DNA of 64,000 bases from contig NC_081408.1 of NCBI RefSeq assembly GCF_030272615.1, forward strand, positions 66,941,546 to 67,005,545. The letters are read 5' to 3'. Each line of letters starts with the position of its first letter. Position 1 is the stretch's first letter. Source of the DNA: Cryptomeria japonica. Taxonomy: Eukaryota; Streptophyta; Pinopsida; Cupressales; Cupressaceae. Below are positions 35,690 through 46,664 of the stretch, piece after piece. The notes under the pieces are model-generated. The model had not been told where the DNA came from. It did not search any database and was given only the letters and a program-made list of their open reading frames with translations. Both the position numbers and the translations under genes were made by a program.

Positions 35690-36757
35690 TACCGGTGCAG
35701 AGACAGTTTCATCATTCCTCTAATCTCTCTTCCTGATCCATTGTTTAGTGAATTCTTGCTTAATTTCATTTACCCCTTTTTTTCCTTTGTCATTAGATCC
35801 TTTATTGTTCACTAGTACACTCTTGCTTCTACAAAAATTTGCAATTTCCCCAATCTTGTTACATGCATAAGAAGTTACATTATTTCTTTGAATAGCTTTT
35901 CCATAACCTTGACCGGTTTGAGATGCATTGATTAGATAAATATCCAAATCTACCACAAATATAGCATTTCACATTCATTCTACAATTGTTTGAGTTATGA
36001 CCATTTTTATTGCATTTGGAACATTGACCGATGGATGAGTTTGTATTCTGATTGTTCCTAAATCTGCACTGATTTTCTCTATGATTAAATTTGTTGCAAT
36101 TAAAACATTTCCCATTGAATTTATAAGCATTAGGTTGCCTTACCAGTTTGTTGTGATCATGATTGTTTGTAGTTGCAGAACTTTCTCCATGTTCAAAGCC
36201 AAGTCCAATTGTTTCTCCATTAGGTTTCTGACTTTTCAGTATATCATCAAGCTTGTCTGAACTATTCTTGAATTTGTCTTTGTATTCATTTGCAGTAACC
36301 AACTCACTTTCCAAAGTACTAACTTGTTTCATAAGTTCCTCTTTGTCATGTTGCATGTGAATCAAATTTTTTTAAGCATATCATTTTCATAACTAAGCCT
36401 TAGGGATTCATCTGATCTTTCATTAGGTCTTCTGGCCAAATCTTCTTCATTCCTTTTTCTATCTTCAATATCCTTACATAGTCTCATGGTTAAATCTTGT
36501 ATCTCATTCTTCATGTTACTATTCTCTTTTCTCAGTTTCTCTGCAATATCTCTGAGAGTTTCCTTTTCTTAATCATCTTGGCTTTGCAGTTGCACATGTA
36601 ATTCTTTTCTCTTATTCTTTTCTATAACCAGGTTACATTGAAGTGCTTGGATGAATTCCCAAGCAGTTCTGAGTTCATCTTCCAGTTTGATATTCTTCAA
36701 TTTTTTTGCATCAAATTCTTCAAGAGCTCCTTCCAACTATTATCTCAAACTCTCCAT
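35690..36757 (-). pseudogene. N1 gag with four zinc-knuckle sites
   Basis: The minus-strand start at 36757 (MESLR) matches N2's MENLRKQ. Coiled coil fills about 36250-36740. Then come GLGFEHGESS and QPNAYKFNGKCFN, followed by the zinc sites CFNCNKFNHRENQC and CSKCNKNGHNSNNC (intact), CYICGRFGYLSNQC (His now Tyr) and a fourth damaged one (YACNKIGEIANFC). The end resembles N2 (EFTKQWIRKRD). Stops near 36740, 36570 and 36370 and a frameshift near 35900 break it. Like N2, no protease or polymerase follows. Confidence 0.82.
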
Positions 36758-36814
36758 CAGTACCAGTTTTAGAATCTTCCTCAAGCTGTTAGGCTTCTAC
36801 AAATAGAGGACTAG

Positions 36815-36826
36815 GCTTTAATACCA
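36815..36826 (-). promoter_or_regulatory. N1 primer-binding site
   Basis: The minus strand reads ATTGGTATTAAAGCC directly after the 5' LTR end GTATCTAACA. This is the initiator Met tRNA site with two changes from TGGTATCAGAGC. Confidence 0.8.
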
Positions 36827-36828
36827 AT

Positions 36829-37197
36829 TGTTAGATACTTGATTAGTCCCAAAGACACTGAGAGGGGGGGTGAATCAATATCTAACCAGTAGATGAAAGA
36901 TTTAAACTTGTTTGCAACTTTATAACCCAAATTAATATACTGGTAAGAAATTAATAATTTAGTAAAGAGAAACAAAAGAATAAGCATCAATGCACACCAT
37001 AACATAGATATAATTTGGTGAGGAAACCCGATAGAGGAAAAACCTCAGTGGGATTTGTGACCCACAATATTTACTCACTTGCCAATATGAATAAATATTA
37101 CTTAGTACAATAGGGGCCTGCACATGTAGAAAGGCCAACTGCCTAGAGTTCATTGCTCAATACAAAAATGGAGTCTCAATGACTATAGAATTGGATG
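36829..37197 (-). repeat. N1 5' LTR, inner piece
   Basis: It begins TGTTAGATACTTGATTAG on the plus strand and carries the box GAGAGGGGGGGTGAATCA (36860-36877). It is homologous to 15818 onward and is cut at GGATG (37193-37197) by G1. The rest lies at 55624-56064. Confidence 0.88.
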
Positions 37198-38227
37198 TGT
37201 TCACATTGTTTTTAGTTAAAGTCTGCGGGTGAATTTTTGATCGGGATGCCTTGTTTACTTCTTTAACTTTCCAGCTGTGCTCAACATACGGGACTCAACA
37301 TTTCATTTGGGCCCTGCCCTGTGGTTTGAGAAAGATGGAGACACATGGCATCTTCACGTTGTTGGTAGTATTTCAGTTGGGAGGCTCTTCCATAGAGGTT
37401 CCCCTCAGCTACCATGTGTCCTTTAGTGTGTGTGGTCTTCCAAGTAGTGCCACAACATGGCTTTTCTACTCAGGTAGGTATGAAGATCGTTGCAACTGTG
37501 TGGGAGTAACAACTTTGGAGGCCATTTTGTTGGGTATGTTCTTGCGGAATGCCATAGCATGGTTTTTCTATTGCATGGATGGTTGCACTTGGCTAGTGGA
37601 TGTTTGGGATGTTAGTAGAGCCGTGGGCTCTATATATTCTTTGTTTTTCCCTTTTCTAGGGGTTCAAAACTTTAAAAAAGAAATAATTAAGTTTTTGTAG
37701 TTAGAATTTTTAGCCTTGTAGTTGTTACTATTTTCTGAAGAGGGACAATCAAATTGTGCCTATGGCCTTTGTGATGCCTCTTTTTAGCATGCTTTGATGG
37801 TTTTTTGTGCTTTCCGTTGTGATTCTGATAACTTTGGAAATATATATCTAAGACTTTGTCGATTAAACTATGTTTTGCACTTGTTATCTGGTAGATGCAT
37901 GATTGATATTTGTTTATGTTGCAAGAGAATTTTGATTGTATCTTGGTTATGGTTCTGTCTAGATATGTAGATTGTTGAATGAGCTTTAAAACTGCATTTC
38001 TTTGGGTTTTATATGTTGACTAGTGTTTTTATAAAATGCTCTAGTGCATCACCTCGGTAGTTTAGATCTTGTTGTTTCAGGTTTCCTTCTCCCTTTTTCT
38101 CAAAACCATAAGGAAGAGTTGGCTTCTAAAACCCACAGGTCATTCAGTGAGTCTCACACAATTTGGTCACCCATCACTAAATTTCCCATAAGGTTGTTTT
38201 CTTTTAGAGTAAAATTTAGAGTCACCA
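37198..38227 (+). repeat. G1 5' LTR
   Basis: It runs from TGTTCACATTGTTTTTAG to TTTAGAGTCACCA. Compared with the 3' LTR it lacks about 90 bp (the part matching 54590-54690). Confidence 0.88.
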
Positions 38228-38237
38228 ATTCTTTTTC

Positions 38238-38255
38238 TGGCATGCCTGGTGGGAC
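38238..38255 (+). promoter_or_regulatory. G1 primer-binding site (diverged)
   Basis: TGGCATGCCTGGTGGGAC lies 10 bp after the LTR end. It resembles the site in G2 (TGGCGCCCACTGTGGGGC), which supports the assignment, but I cannot name the tRNA. Confidence 0.55.
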
Positions 38256-38279
38256 TATAGTTTGAATAAACCTTGAGAC

Positions 38280-39828
38280 AGTTTATGAATCATAGTCCCA
38301 TCACCAAGAGTCAAACAACCCTAAATCCTAGTTTACTCCTTCCCCCTAGTGAATGTTCATTCGGTTGCATCCTTCTGTTCTTGGAGCTTACTTGTCTTTC
38401 CTACAATTACCTCACAATGATGGAGCACATTCCCCCAAGAAATTTTGTCTGGGGGCCAATTCCCATTGCCACGCTAAAAGTTGTACCCATTTACTAGAGA
38501 ATGTCACAAGACTCCAAGGGAGCATTTAAAAGATATAGCCATTGTTTGCATGGTTCACGTCATTACCGAGCAACATGTAGCTTTGAGATTTCTTTTAGCC
38601 TCTTTCAAAGGAAGAGCTCTAGATTGGTCGAGATCCTTAGAGGCCAATACTTATAGTAGATTAGGATCAGCTAGGCAACTGTTTCTTTTAGAGATTCTTT
38701 GACAAGGTCGACAGATCATCACTGATGCACTAGTTGATCACAATAAAGAGGGCTACTCAGGAAGAGTTGACAAAATTCAACTTGAGATTCTAATGAACCA
38801 GGCAAAGAATACCTCTATCTGCCTGCCCTCCTGGGGATATGGTGTTTGTTTTCTACCTAAAGGCTTTCAATTATAACATATTAGTGATGATCCAATCTCT
38901 AGGCAGTAACATCCTCCAGCAAACCATTAGACATAGCAGTACAAGCATAAAATAATTTGATCAATGTAGGGAAGCTCACCCCTCGCCCCATCATGCCAGT
39001 CTTTCCTAAGATATCTCAACAAATTCTTGAAGAGGTCCTCCCTAGTACATCTACTCCACAATCTATGTATGTGTATCTCGACCCCCAACAAACATATTTC
39101 CCTCCATAATCATCCCTAGCTGTAGAGTTCAATGACATGAAAGATTTACTGAGATCCTTCTCAAATAAAATCATTAATTTGAAAAGAGCCCAAATCTCAC
39201 TCGCTAGACCCCCTTTTCAACAAAATTTCCAAGGGAACCGACCCCCATACTAGCATAATCAACGTGTAGACCACCATGCTGACAAGTCTGGCCTACCAAA
39301 TGGTCAAATATTCCCAACTCCAATCCTTTGCAGACCATTTATCCCAACATAACCAAAGAGTTGGTGGTGGGTCAAAATAATCTAGTGGATGATACTAACT
39401 CTTGGTGTTTTCCCTGCAACAACTCTCACACACCAAGAAATTCTCTGAGAGGAAATCTAATGCAAAAGATTGTAGATCAATGGAGCCTAAGTGTGATGTC
39501 TGATGAGTCTATTTATGCATCCCCTGGCATGGATAATGGTTCTCTCATCACCCAAATGCAAGGTATGTCAATACAATAGGAGACAAATATTGCCCCAAAT
39601 CATTCATTATTCTCTTGGATGGAAGATGATGATGCAGTGTTAACCAATGGCACAACTACCTCAAAGGAGGTAAGCCCCTTCATACAATCAGACTATAATA
39701 TCCACTCTAAAAGATATTTCACCAAGGAGAATTAGAACACCCATAGTTAAATCTTTTGAGCAATCTACAGTCATCCCTACATACCTAGGGAAAGAGTTCG
39801 TCCCTTTCAAGCTAGTTATCCAAAATCA
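38280..39828 (+). pseudogene. G1 gag
   Basis: This is a decayed Gypsy capsid gene. The capsid core is visible at 38481-38702 (KTPREHLKDIAI, LRFLLASFKGRALDWSRSLEAN), a normal Retrotrans_gag pattern. A zinc knuckle near 39393 reads WCFPCNNSHTPRNS, where the last cysteine of the usual CxxCNxxHTxxxC is Ser. The parts lie in different frames, so at least two frameshifts and many stops have accumulated. The sequence leads directly into the protease frame at 39829. Confidence 0.75.
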
Positions 39829-40383
39829 TTGGTGCCCATGATACTGGATGTGGTGGAGCAGCTGAAGAAGGCTCCAACCAATGTATCTCTATGGGACCTC
39901 CTTAGTATCTCAGAGAAAAAGAATCAGCTGAAGGAGGCCCTATCTAACACCAGTGAAAGCACAAGTGGAGTCTCCGATAGAGATCCAAAGTACAATGAAA
40001 GAGAGCCCCAACCCTTTACAAAAAAATCATGCTCTCTGAATGTGTTAACTAATGAGACCATGTCTCCCAAGGCTTATATGGGAGGTAATCCCAAACCCAA
40101 CCCATTCTATCTAACCCTTATAGTCGGTGGTAAACTCATGCATAATTCTATGATAGATTCTAGAGCTAGCACTACTATCATGCCTAGACAGATCGCTGAG
40201 CTTTTGAATATGAAGTACAAACCCTTGAATAGGGGAGTCATGCAATTAGATGGAAATAAAGTCCAAACTTTAAGTCTTATTAAAAGTCTCCCGCTGACAT
40301 TGTTCACATGCTATAGGATTACTGTGCCCCCAAAAGTAGTGGTCATCGACATCCTGCCTATTTTCGAGCTCTGGCTTTCCTAG
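39829..40383 (+). pseudogene. G1 protease region
   Basis: The segment QLKKAPTNVSLWDLLSIS precedes the protease, as in G2 (QLHKTPAQISILELLKLS). The aspartic protease core reads MIDSRASTTIMPRQIAELL; the usual D-S-G has become D-S-R, so it is probably inactive. It ends at TAG 40381, after which the same frame continues to the end of RT and beyond. Confidence 0.82.
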
Positions 40384-40764
40384 GATTTTACTGCTAAGAT
40401 AGTAGGCTCTCTATCCTTAGATTGGTCTCACTTCATCCTCCACACCCAATGTGGAGCCAAACTCAAAATCCTTTCAAAGACCCTTCATGTCGAGCACGTA
40501 GCAGACCAGGCCATGATTAATTTTGAGCCCACTCATACTTCCATCTCAAATGATGAAAGGAAAGTCGTAGAACTCCTTGAAGATGAGGAAGTGGCTGGGG
40601 AGATCTCAACACTCCAAGAGGTTTTCTTAAATGAATTCATAGACTCTGATTCATTGTCCAACTACCATGATACTGGCCTAGGCACCTATTGCATTTTTGA
40701 CAAAAACCAGGTCGTCCCAAAGCTTATCAAAGAGCCTTTCTCTAAGGAAGAATTGTCATCTACT

Positions 40765-41145
40765 CTCTGGACCTTGCATTTTGATGGTGCAAGATGCAAA
40801 GTAAGTTCTGGAGCTGAGATTTTCCTCACTTCGCCTTTTGGAGAGAAAATATTGAAGTTTTTCCATCTATAGTTTGAATGTTCAAATAATGATGCAAAAT
40901 ATGAAGGATTGATCCAAGGTTTGAGCTTGGCGGAGAAGATGGGTATCAAGCAACTAAGAGTCCTAGGCAACTTTGAGCTAGTGGTACACTAATTTCGAGG
41001 AATTTCCAGTGCTAAACATGTCCACATGAGATCTTACCACACCAAAATGTGGGATTTAATTGAAAGCTTTAACGCTTTCAACATCTAGAGTATCCCTTGA
41101 ATGATAAATGTTGTTGCCAATCAAATGGCTATAATTGGATCACAA
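40765..41145 (+). pseudogene. G1 extra RNase H between protease and RT
   Basis: This is an RNase H fold of the type called archaeal or plant-type in Tat elements. It shows TLHFDGARCKVSSGAEIFL (first catalytic Asp at 40786-40788), NNDAKYEGLIQGLSLAEKMGI (second acidic residue in YEGL), VLGNFELVVH (the usual Asp of GDSELVV is Asn) and NVVANQMAIIGS (the usual Asp of ADxLA is Asn). In-frame stops lie at 40871, 40990 and 41086. A separate RNase H follows RT at 42400. The position before RT is unusual: in Tat elements I know, the extra copy lies after RT-RNase H. Confidence 0.7.
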
Positions 41146-41589
41146 TTTGACCCTGTTATGGACTTGCTCGCCGATTCCCAAACAGTCTATGTGGTTTTTC
41201 AACCAGCTATCCTTGATAACTACACCCAATGGAAATTTTTCAAGAGTGATGACCCAATTGCATTGTTCATTCAAAACTCAAGGGAGTTTGCAGATCTGCT
41301 GCAACCTAAAGTAAAGGAAGCTTACAGAGACCAAATCCTCTACCTAAAATCCAATAAACTTCCTAATGGTCCAATCACCTTGTATAATTTGTTCGACCAT
41401 GATGACACCAAAAAGGATAGGTGTAAGCTTACGGATGATAAAGGACATTATACCAAAATGTCCATAGGAGATGGGAGAATACTCAAAGTAGGAAAAGATG
41501 TTTCTCCAAAAGACAAGACATGCTTGGCCTAGTATTATGATGAATACACAGGCATCCTGACATGATCTTATGAAGATTTGAAAGGCTAT

Positions 41590-42330
41590 AACCCCAACAT
41601 CATTCAGCATACTATTGAACTCGTTGATGGAGCTAGGCCAGTTCGATAGAAGAAAAGGCCAGTCAATCCAAAGATTGAGTCCCTCACTGCTCAAGACTTG
41701 AGAAAGTTGATCAAGTCCCATATTATCTACCCCATTAAACATAGCACATGGGTGTCCATTTTGGTGCCTATAAGAAAAAAGAATGGAGATATCTGACTCT
41801 ATGTAGATTTTAGAGATCTGAATCAGGCGTCACTCAAAGATCACTACCCCTTACCTTCAATGAAGCAGTTTCTAAGCACACTGGTGGGATCATAAATGTT
41901 CTCCCTATGTGATGGTTTCTTGGGGTATAATCAAGTCATGGTGAAGCCAGAGGACTAGCACAAAACAACTTTCACCACCAAGTGGGGAACATTCGCATAC
42001 TAAAAGATGTCTTTTGGGTTGTCAAATGTTGGAGCAACTTTTTAATGAGCTATGGATCTGGCCTTTAAAGAGCGCATTAATAAGATTATTTTGATATACT
42101 TGGATGACCTAATAGTGTTTTCTAAACACCAAGAAGATGATTTTGATCATCTCAAACTATTTTTCCAAAAGTGCCTCGAGTTTATAATTTCCTTAAACCC
42201 AAAGAAATGTATCTTCGGAGTTCCCCAAGGTAAGCTAATAGGACATATAGTGTCTAAGGAAGGTATCTCCATCAATCTAGAATGAGTCAAGGCAATAAAA
42301 TACCTTCCCCTTCCAGTCAACAAAAAGGGA
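41590..42330 (+). pseudogene. G1 reverse transcriptase
   Basis: Gypsy RT. Motifs in order: NPKIESLTAQDLRKLI (about 41665), WVSILVPIRKKNGDI, LYVDFRDLNQASLKDHYPLP (41800-41860), LCDGFLGYNQV, TFTTKWGTFAY, SFGLSNVGATF and ILIYLDDLIVF with the catalytic YLDD at 42097-42108. LNPKKCIFGV follows. The frame is the same as protease and RNase H and is broken only by in-frame stops in this stretch (for example 41794, 41893, 41956, 42001). Confidence 0.92.
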
Positions 42331-42399
42331 GTCTAGTATTTCCTAGGAAAGGTCAACTTTGTTAGCCATTTCATTTCTGATTTTGCTAGAGTAATAAGG

Positions 42400-42905
42400 C
42401 CCATCACCTTGATGATCAAGAAGGAGACACATTTCAAATGGACTTCTAAAGCCAAAGGAGCTTTTGACAAAATTAAGGATGCCATATGTTCATCCCCCGT
42501 GTTATCTAACCCGGATTTGTCAAAGGACTTCATAACATATGTTTTTTTAGGTCAATACAATAGTGCCATGGTCTTGACCAAGAAGGATATCAAAAAGGGG
42601 AGTGAGCATCCCATATATTTCCATTCAAAGACTCTCAAATAATATGAGGCTAAATAAAATTTCATTGAAAAGCAAGCCTTGGCCGTAGTGAAGGGACTGA
42701 AGAAATTTAGGCACTTCATTGCTTGCAATAAAACCACCATATATGTAGCTCATCCTACAATCCAAGAATACATCATGGAGGGTGATATCACCAAAAAGGG
42801 TGCCGGTTGGATCACTTAGATCTTGGAGTACAATGTCAATGTCAGGCTAACCAAAATAGTTCACGACAAAGGCTTATGCGAAGATATAGTTCATGAGTGC
42901 GAATG
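42400..42905 (+). pseudogene. G1 RNase H (after RT)
   Basis: The classical Gypsy RNase H. FKWTSKAKGAFDKIKDAI, LSNPDLSKDFITYVFLGQYNSAMVL, PIYFHSKTLK and the ALAVVKGLKKFRHFI segment are present in order. The first catalytic Asp position is not clearly preserved (FITYVFLGQY where Gypsy has a D before the hydrophobic run). It is in the same frame as RT, with stops at 42641 and 42656. Confidence 0.82.
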
Positions 42906-42909
42906 ACAT

Positions 42910-44219
42910 GAAGATGGGATGGCTACAAAGGAAGTCATGATGTTTTCCCCCAGGTCCCCAAACACATGTTGGATGGAGGCCAGAAAGCACTTTATGAAGA
43001 GTGCGATTTTCCCTGAGGGTCTCCCTCTAGAAAAGAAAATGTTCTATAGATTTGAAAACAACAGTTTCCACCTAGTAGATGGTGTGATTTTCAAAAGAAA
43101 TTTTGATGGGGTCTTGCTCCATTGCATGGACCAATGGCAAGCCAATAAAAGCTTACATGAATTTCACTATGGTTTGTCAAGAGGCCATTTCTCTACATAA
43201 ACAACCATCATCAAAATTACCCAGGCCATATATTTTTGGCCCTCTATGTTCAAAGATATGCACACTTTGGTAAGGGAATGTAAGGAATGTTAGTATTATA
43301 TTGGTAGGAGTAGAAAAGAGGCAATGCCCCTTAGACCTGTGATAATAGAAGAGCCTTTCACCCAGTGGGGACTTGATTTTATAGGGATGATCAACCCCCC
43401 TAGTTTATCCAGACACAAGTTGATCTTGACCGCCATTGACTACTTCACCAGGTGGTCCGAGGTCGTGCCTTTAAAAAAATCATCGGAGAGAAAAGTGCTG
43501 ACTTTCCTAGAAGACCTGGTGTGCTAATATGGTCTGCCTAAGACCATCATATCAGATAATGTGTGAGCATTCACTAGTTCCCGAATAACCTAGTTCACTC
43601 TCAGCAGAGGTATCTACCTCAAAACCTCTTCCAATTACTACCTGCAAGGGAACGAGCTTGCCAAGTCTACTAACAAGAACCTTATCAAGCTCATCAAGAG
43701 GATCGACTTAAAATATAAGATGTAATGGCACAACCACCTAAGGAGTGCATTGTGCACAAACCAAATAACACCTAAGCATGTTCTAAAAAACTGCCCATAC
43801 AAGCTAGTTTATAGGAAGGATGCACTATTTCCTAGCTATTTATGGATCCCAGCCCTGCAACTACTTAAGTCTATCGAGGTGGCAGAGAATAGCTTGATGG
43901 CTGTAAGGCTAGTGGATATTATCGAGCTTGAAGAAGCCAAAGAGACAACTTTTGCATCTATCCAAGACCGCCAACAAACCATCAAGAGGTGGTTTGACTG
44001 AAAAAGAGTTCCAATCAGGTTTTCATCCCAGGGGACCTTGTGCTGAAATATAATGAAAGAGTGGCCAAGCCTAGTCAACATGCCAAGTTGGATGGTTTGT
44101 GGGAGGGGCCTTTCCATATCATAAATTTTAAGGGTGTTAATTCTTTCAACCTCGAAGATATGAATGGAGATTCTCTCCGGATCCCCGTAAATGGGTTCCA
44201 CCTCAAACCTTTCTATTAA
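42910..44219 (+). pseudogene. G1 integrase
   Basis: Gypsy integrase. Zinc-binding region: SLHEFHYGLSRGH and RECKECWYYIG (43150-43300). Catalytic core: GLDFIGM (Asp 43375-43377), AIDYFTRWSEVVPL, IISDN (Asp 43555-43557). The third acidic site reads GNELAKSTNK, where the usual Glu of GLAEST is Lys, so the enzyme would be dead. The C-terminal part (GDLVLKYNERV, LDGLWEGPFHI) lies in another frame after a frameshift near 44005 and ends at TAA 44217-44219. No chromodomain is visible. Confidence 0.88.
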
Positions 44220-45578
44220 GTCAAGTGTTGCAGGCTAAGTTGTCGCTTTCTCATTGATCCTCTTAGTCTTCATCATCCCCCATTTGGAAGTCTAGGTCCC
44301 CCTATCATCTGGAGTATCATCTCCCTCTAACCACTCATGGCCTTGATTGTCATAAGGCACCTTAGCCATTTAGATGATGACCAAGTTCGGTTGTATATGT
44401 GGTGTCAAAACTCAAGGGAAAATGTATTCCCTAAAGTTAGAATACCATTTGGTTCCATCCGAAACAGGGACTATCATGTGGACCCATAAGAGAAATTCCA
44501 TAGTGAGCTCGACGCGAAACTAATGAGAAGACAATGTCATCATCTTAAGATTATCAACGAGTAGATGCCAGGGTACTTCATCACCAGATGAACTAAAAGG
44601 TCTTAGGTCAGACACAAGGGGGAGGCTTATAAAAGCGACATGATATGCAACTACAACTTCTACCCTACCTAGATAGTCCTGAGGATGAAGCTCCTTGGTG
44701 AACTGTGAAGCCAATAGCCCAAATAGACCACAATCCAACAGCGAGGCTACCAAACATAAGCAGATATCTATGTTTAAATGGTAGTGGTCTGCATTGTCAA
44801 TGAAATCCTCTTTGAGCACCCATTTCATAGCAGCGATTCTTAGAGGATTCCTAGGCCATATCATCAACTATAGCCTCCGATCAGAGATATTGCCCATGAA
44901 AGTGACCTATGCTTTTTTGCTGACAAGTTTGATGTGAGTATCAATTTTTGAAGAACTCCATCATTGAAGATAGCACTATACAAAACAATGTCTAAAAAGA
45001 CATAGTTATAGTAAAATTACAGCTCAGGGTGACAAGTGGTTGAGATGCCAATGTTCCTAAATTCCAATGCTCCTGTCAGTCTCCATTAAAGCACACAAGG
45101 GAATGAACTTTGATTTAGAGTCAGAGATGTCTTGTTGGTACCTCAAAATAGGAGATTGTACCAAGAAAATACCACATGTATGTGTAATTCATCACAATTA
45201 AATTGAAGCCTCCGCAAGACTACCTCCACTCGTGTAAACCTCATTGTCTACCGATCTACTTGGATAAAGAGGAGATCTATCCGGATAGGCTTTTCATTCC
45301 AAGTGGCTTCAGACAATAATGGGTTAAATAAGTGCTGACTTGAAAAACAAGAATGGTGATGCTCATCCTCATCCTAAGTTAAGTCCGATTGTAGAATGAG
45401 CTAGAATACTTGTAAACAGACAATTACCATTAAGCATTTGCTTTTACAAAAATCTAGGCACTCAACACATTTAAGGATGGTGGTTTCCCTTATTCATCCT
45501 TTTACTCTTTTGTGGCCTAAGTTTTTAATTTTTCTCTTGAGTTTGAAAGGCTGGCAAAAGAAGAGCCTTAGACTAAAA
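44220..45578 (+). other. G1 spacer after integrase
   Basis: This is 1.4 kb without a clear protein on the plus strand. The minus-strand frame 44520-44867 is open for 115 codons, but I see no recognisable motif and treat it as chance. It separates integrase from the third ORF. Confidence 0.5.
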
Positions 45579-46168
45579 ATGGAAGCCAAAGCCACATCTT
45601 CAAGTTCTGCTTCAGGAAGGCTATGGGTGGATTTTTTGGAGACCTCTCATATTCATCACATTCCATTCTCCCCAAGGTGGAATATCCGAGGACTAAAACC
45701 AAGATGAAGATAATCACCCACAAAACATCCGTTGTGTTGGATTTGTTTGAAAATATCTTCAAACCAAAGGTTCGCAAGTAGCCTAAGAACCTCAGAGATG
45801 ATGCATGCAATAGAATGCTTCACCATAGAGCAAAGCTGCAATCAATGGTAGCTTGGTTTTGGGGTAGTGGTGTACCTCAATTTATATTCCCCATGGTTCC
45901 ATACTGCCCCAAGCTTGTAGCGGTCTAGTAGATAGTTTTGATCCCTCCTCCTATTCAATTAGTGGCTCATATTTGAGGGTGGTGATCTCCCCAGAGGCTA
46001 TTAGGAATATGATGTGCTGCCCTATTTTTGAGGCAACAAAGGTCTTCTATGAGACCGCAATGGAGGAATCCTAGGGTACCAGAACGGATGCATTATCTTT
46101 TGCAGAAGTACACTTAACCAGAGTCTATCGGCTGGACTCCCAAAGATCCCCTTGTCCCATAGTTATCT
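45579..46168 (+). pseudogene. G1 third ORF, 5' part (unknown protein)
   Basis: This is a sense-strand ORF after integrase. The likely start is ATG 45579 (MEAKATSSSSASG). Readable segments include GRLWVDFLETSHIHHI, VVLDLFENIFKPK and, after frameshifts, RTDALSFAEVHLTRVYRLDS before the C2 junction at 46168. I do not recognise the family. The frame continues beyond C2 at 51095. Confidence 0.55.
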
Positions 46169-46482
46169 TGTTGGATTTTGCCAAGATCAATAAGAAACAA
46201 GGGTAGGTAGGAAATAGGTGTGGGTAGGTAGGAGAAATAATATAATATTCCACATGAGGTGGACCACCCACCGAAGGTGGAATTATCACTCAATAATAAG
46301 TGGATATGATAGTGTAATAACAAGATCAACACCATAGGAGGTGGAATTTCTCCTACACACACTATCCCAATGTGGCACAAACACCCAAGTGTCTCATATC
46401 CAAACTACTATGAAATGCATTATCCTAAGTAAACTTAAGTAAGTGTAATAATATCCATGATGAATAATTATTTACACCAACA
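46169..46482 (-). repeat. C2 3' LTR (internally deleted)
   Basis: It starts TGTTGGATTTTGCCAAGATCA and ends TTTACACCAACA on the plus strand. It lacks 176 bp present in the other LTR. The break lies at a short TCAA repeat, which fits a slippage-type deletion. Confidence 0.9.
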
Positions 46483-46664
46483 CCCCCCCTTAAGTGCAAC
46501 TTAGGGGAATGCACTTAAGTCTACAATGCAACTAAGCAATGAACAAATGCAAATGCATGCAAACCAATGCAATGAAATCTCTCACAAAGTGGGGAAAGAG
46601 AGAAAAACCCAATGGGAAAAAACCCTCCCCCAAAAAGAGAGATGAAAGCTATACAAGAGAACTC
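46483..46664 (-). other. C2 3' untranslated region and polypurine tract
   Basis: The minus strand reads TTAAGGGGGGG directly before the LTR start TGTTGGTG (plus strand from 46483). The rest is non-coding. Confidence 0.7.

Noticed and set aside
44520-44867. 115-codon minus-strand ORF in the spacer after G1 integrase
   Set aside because: No recognisable motif and no continuation on either side. Possible, but not supported.
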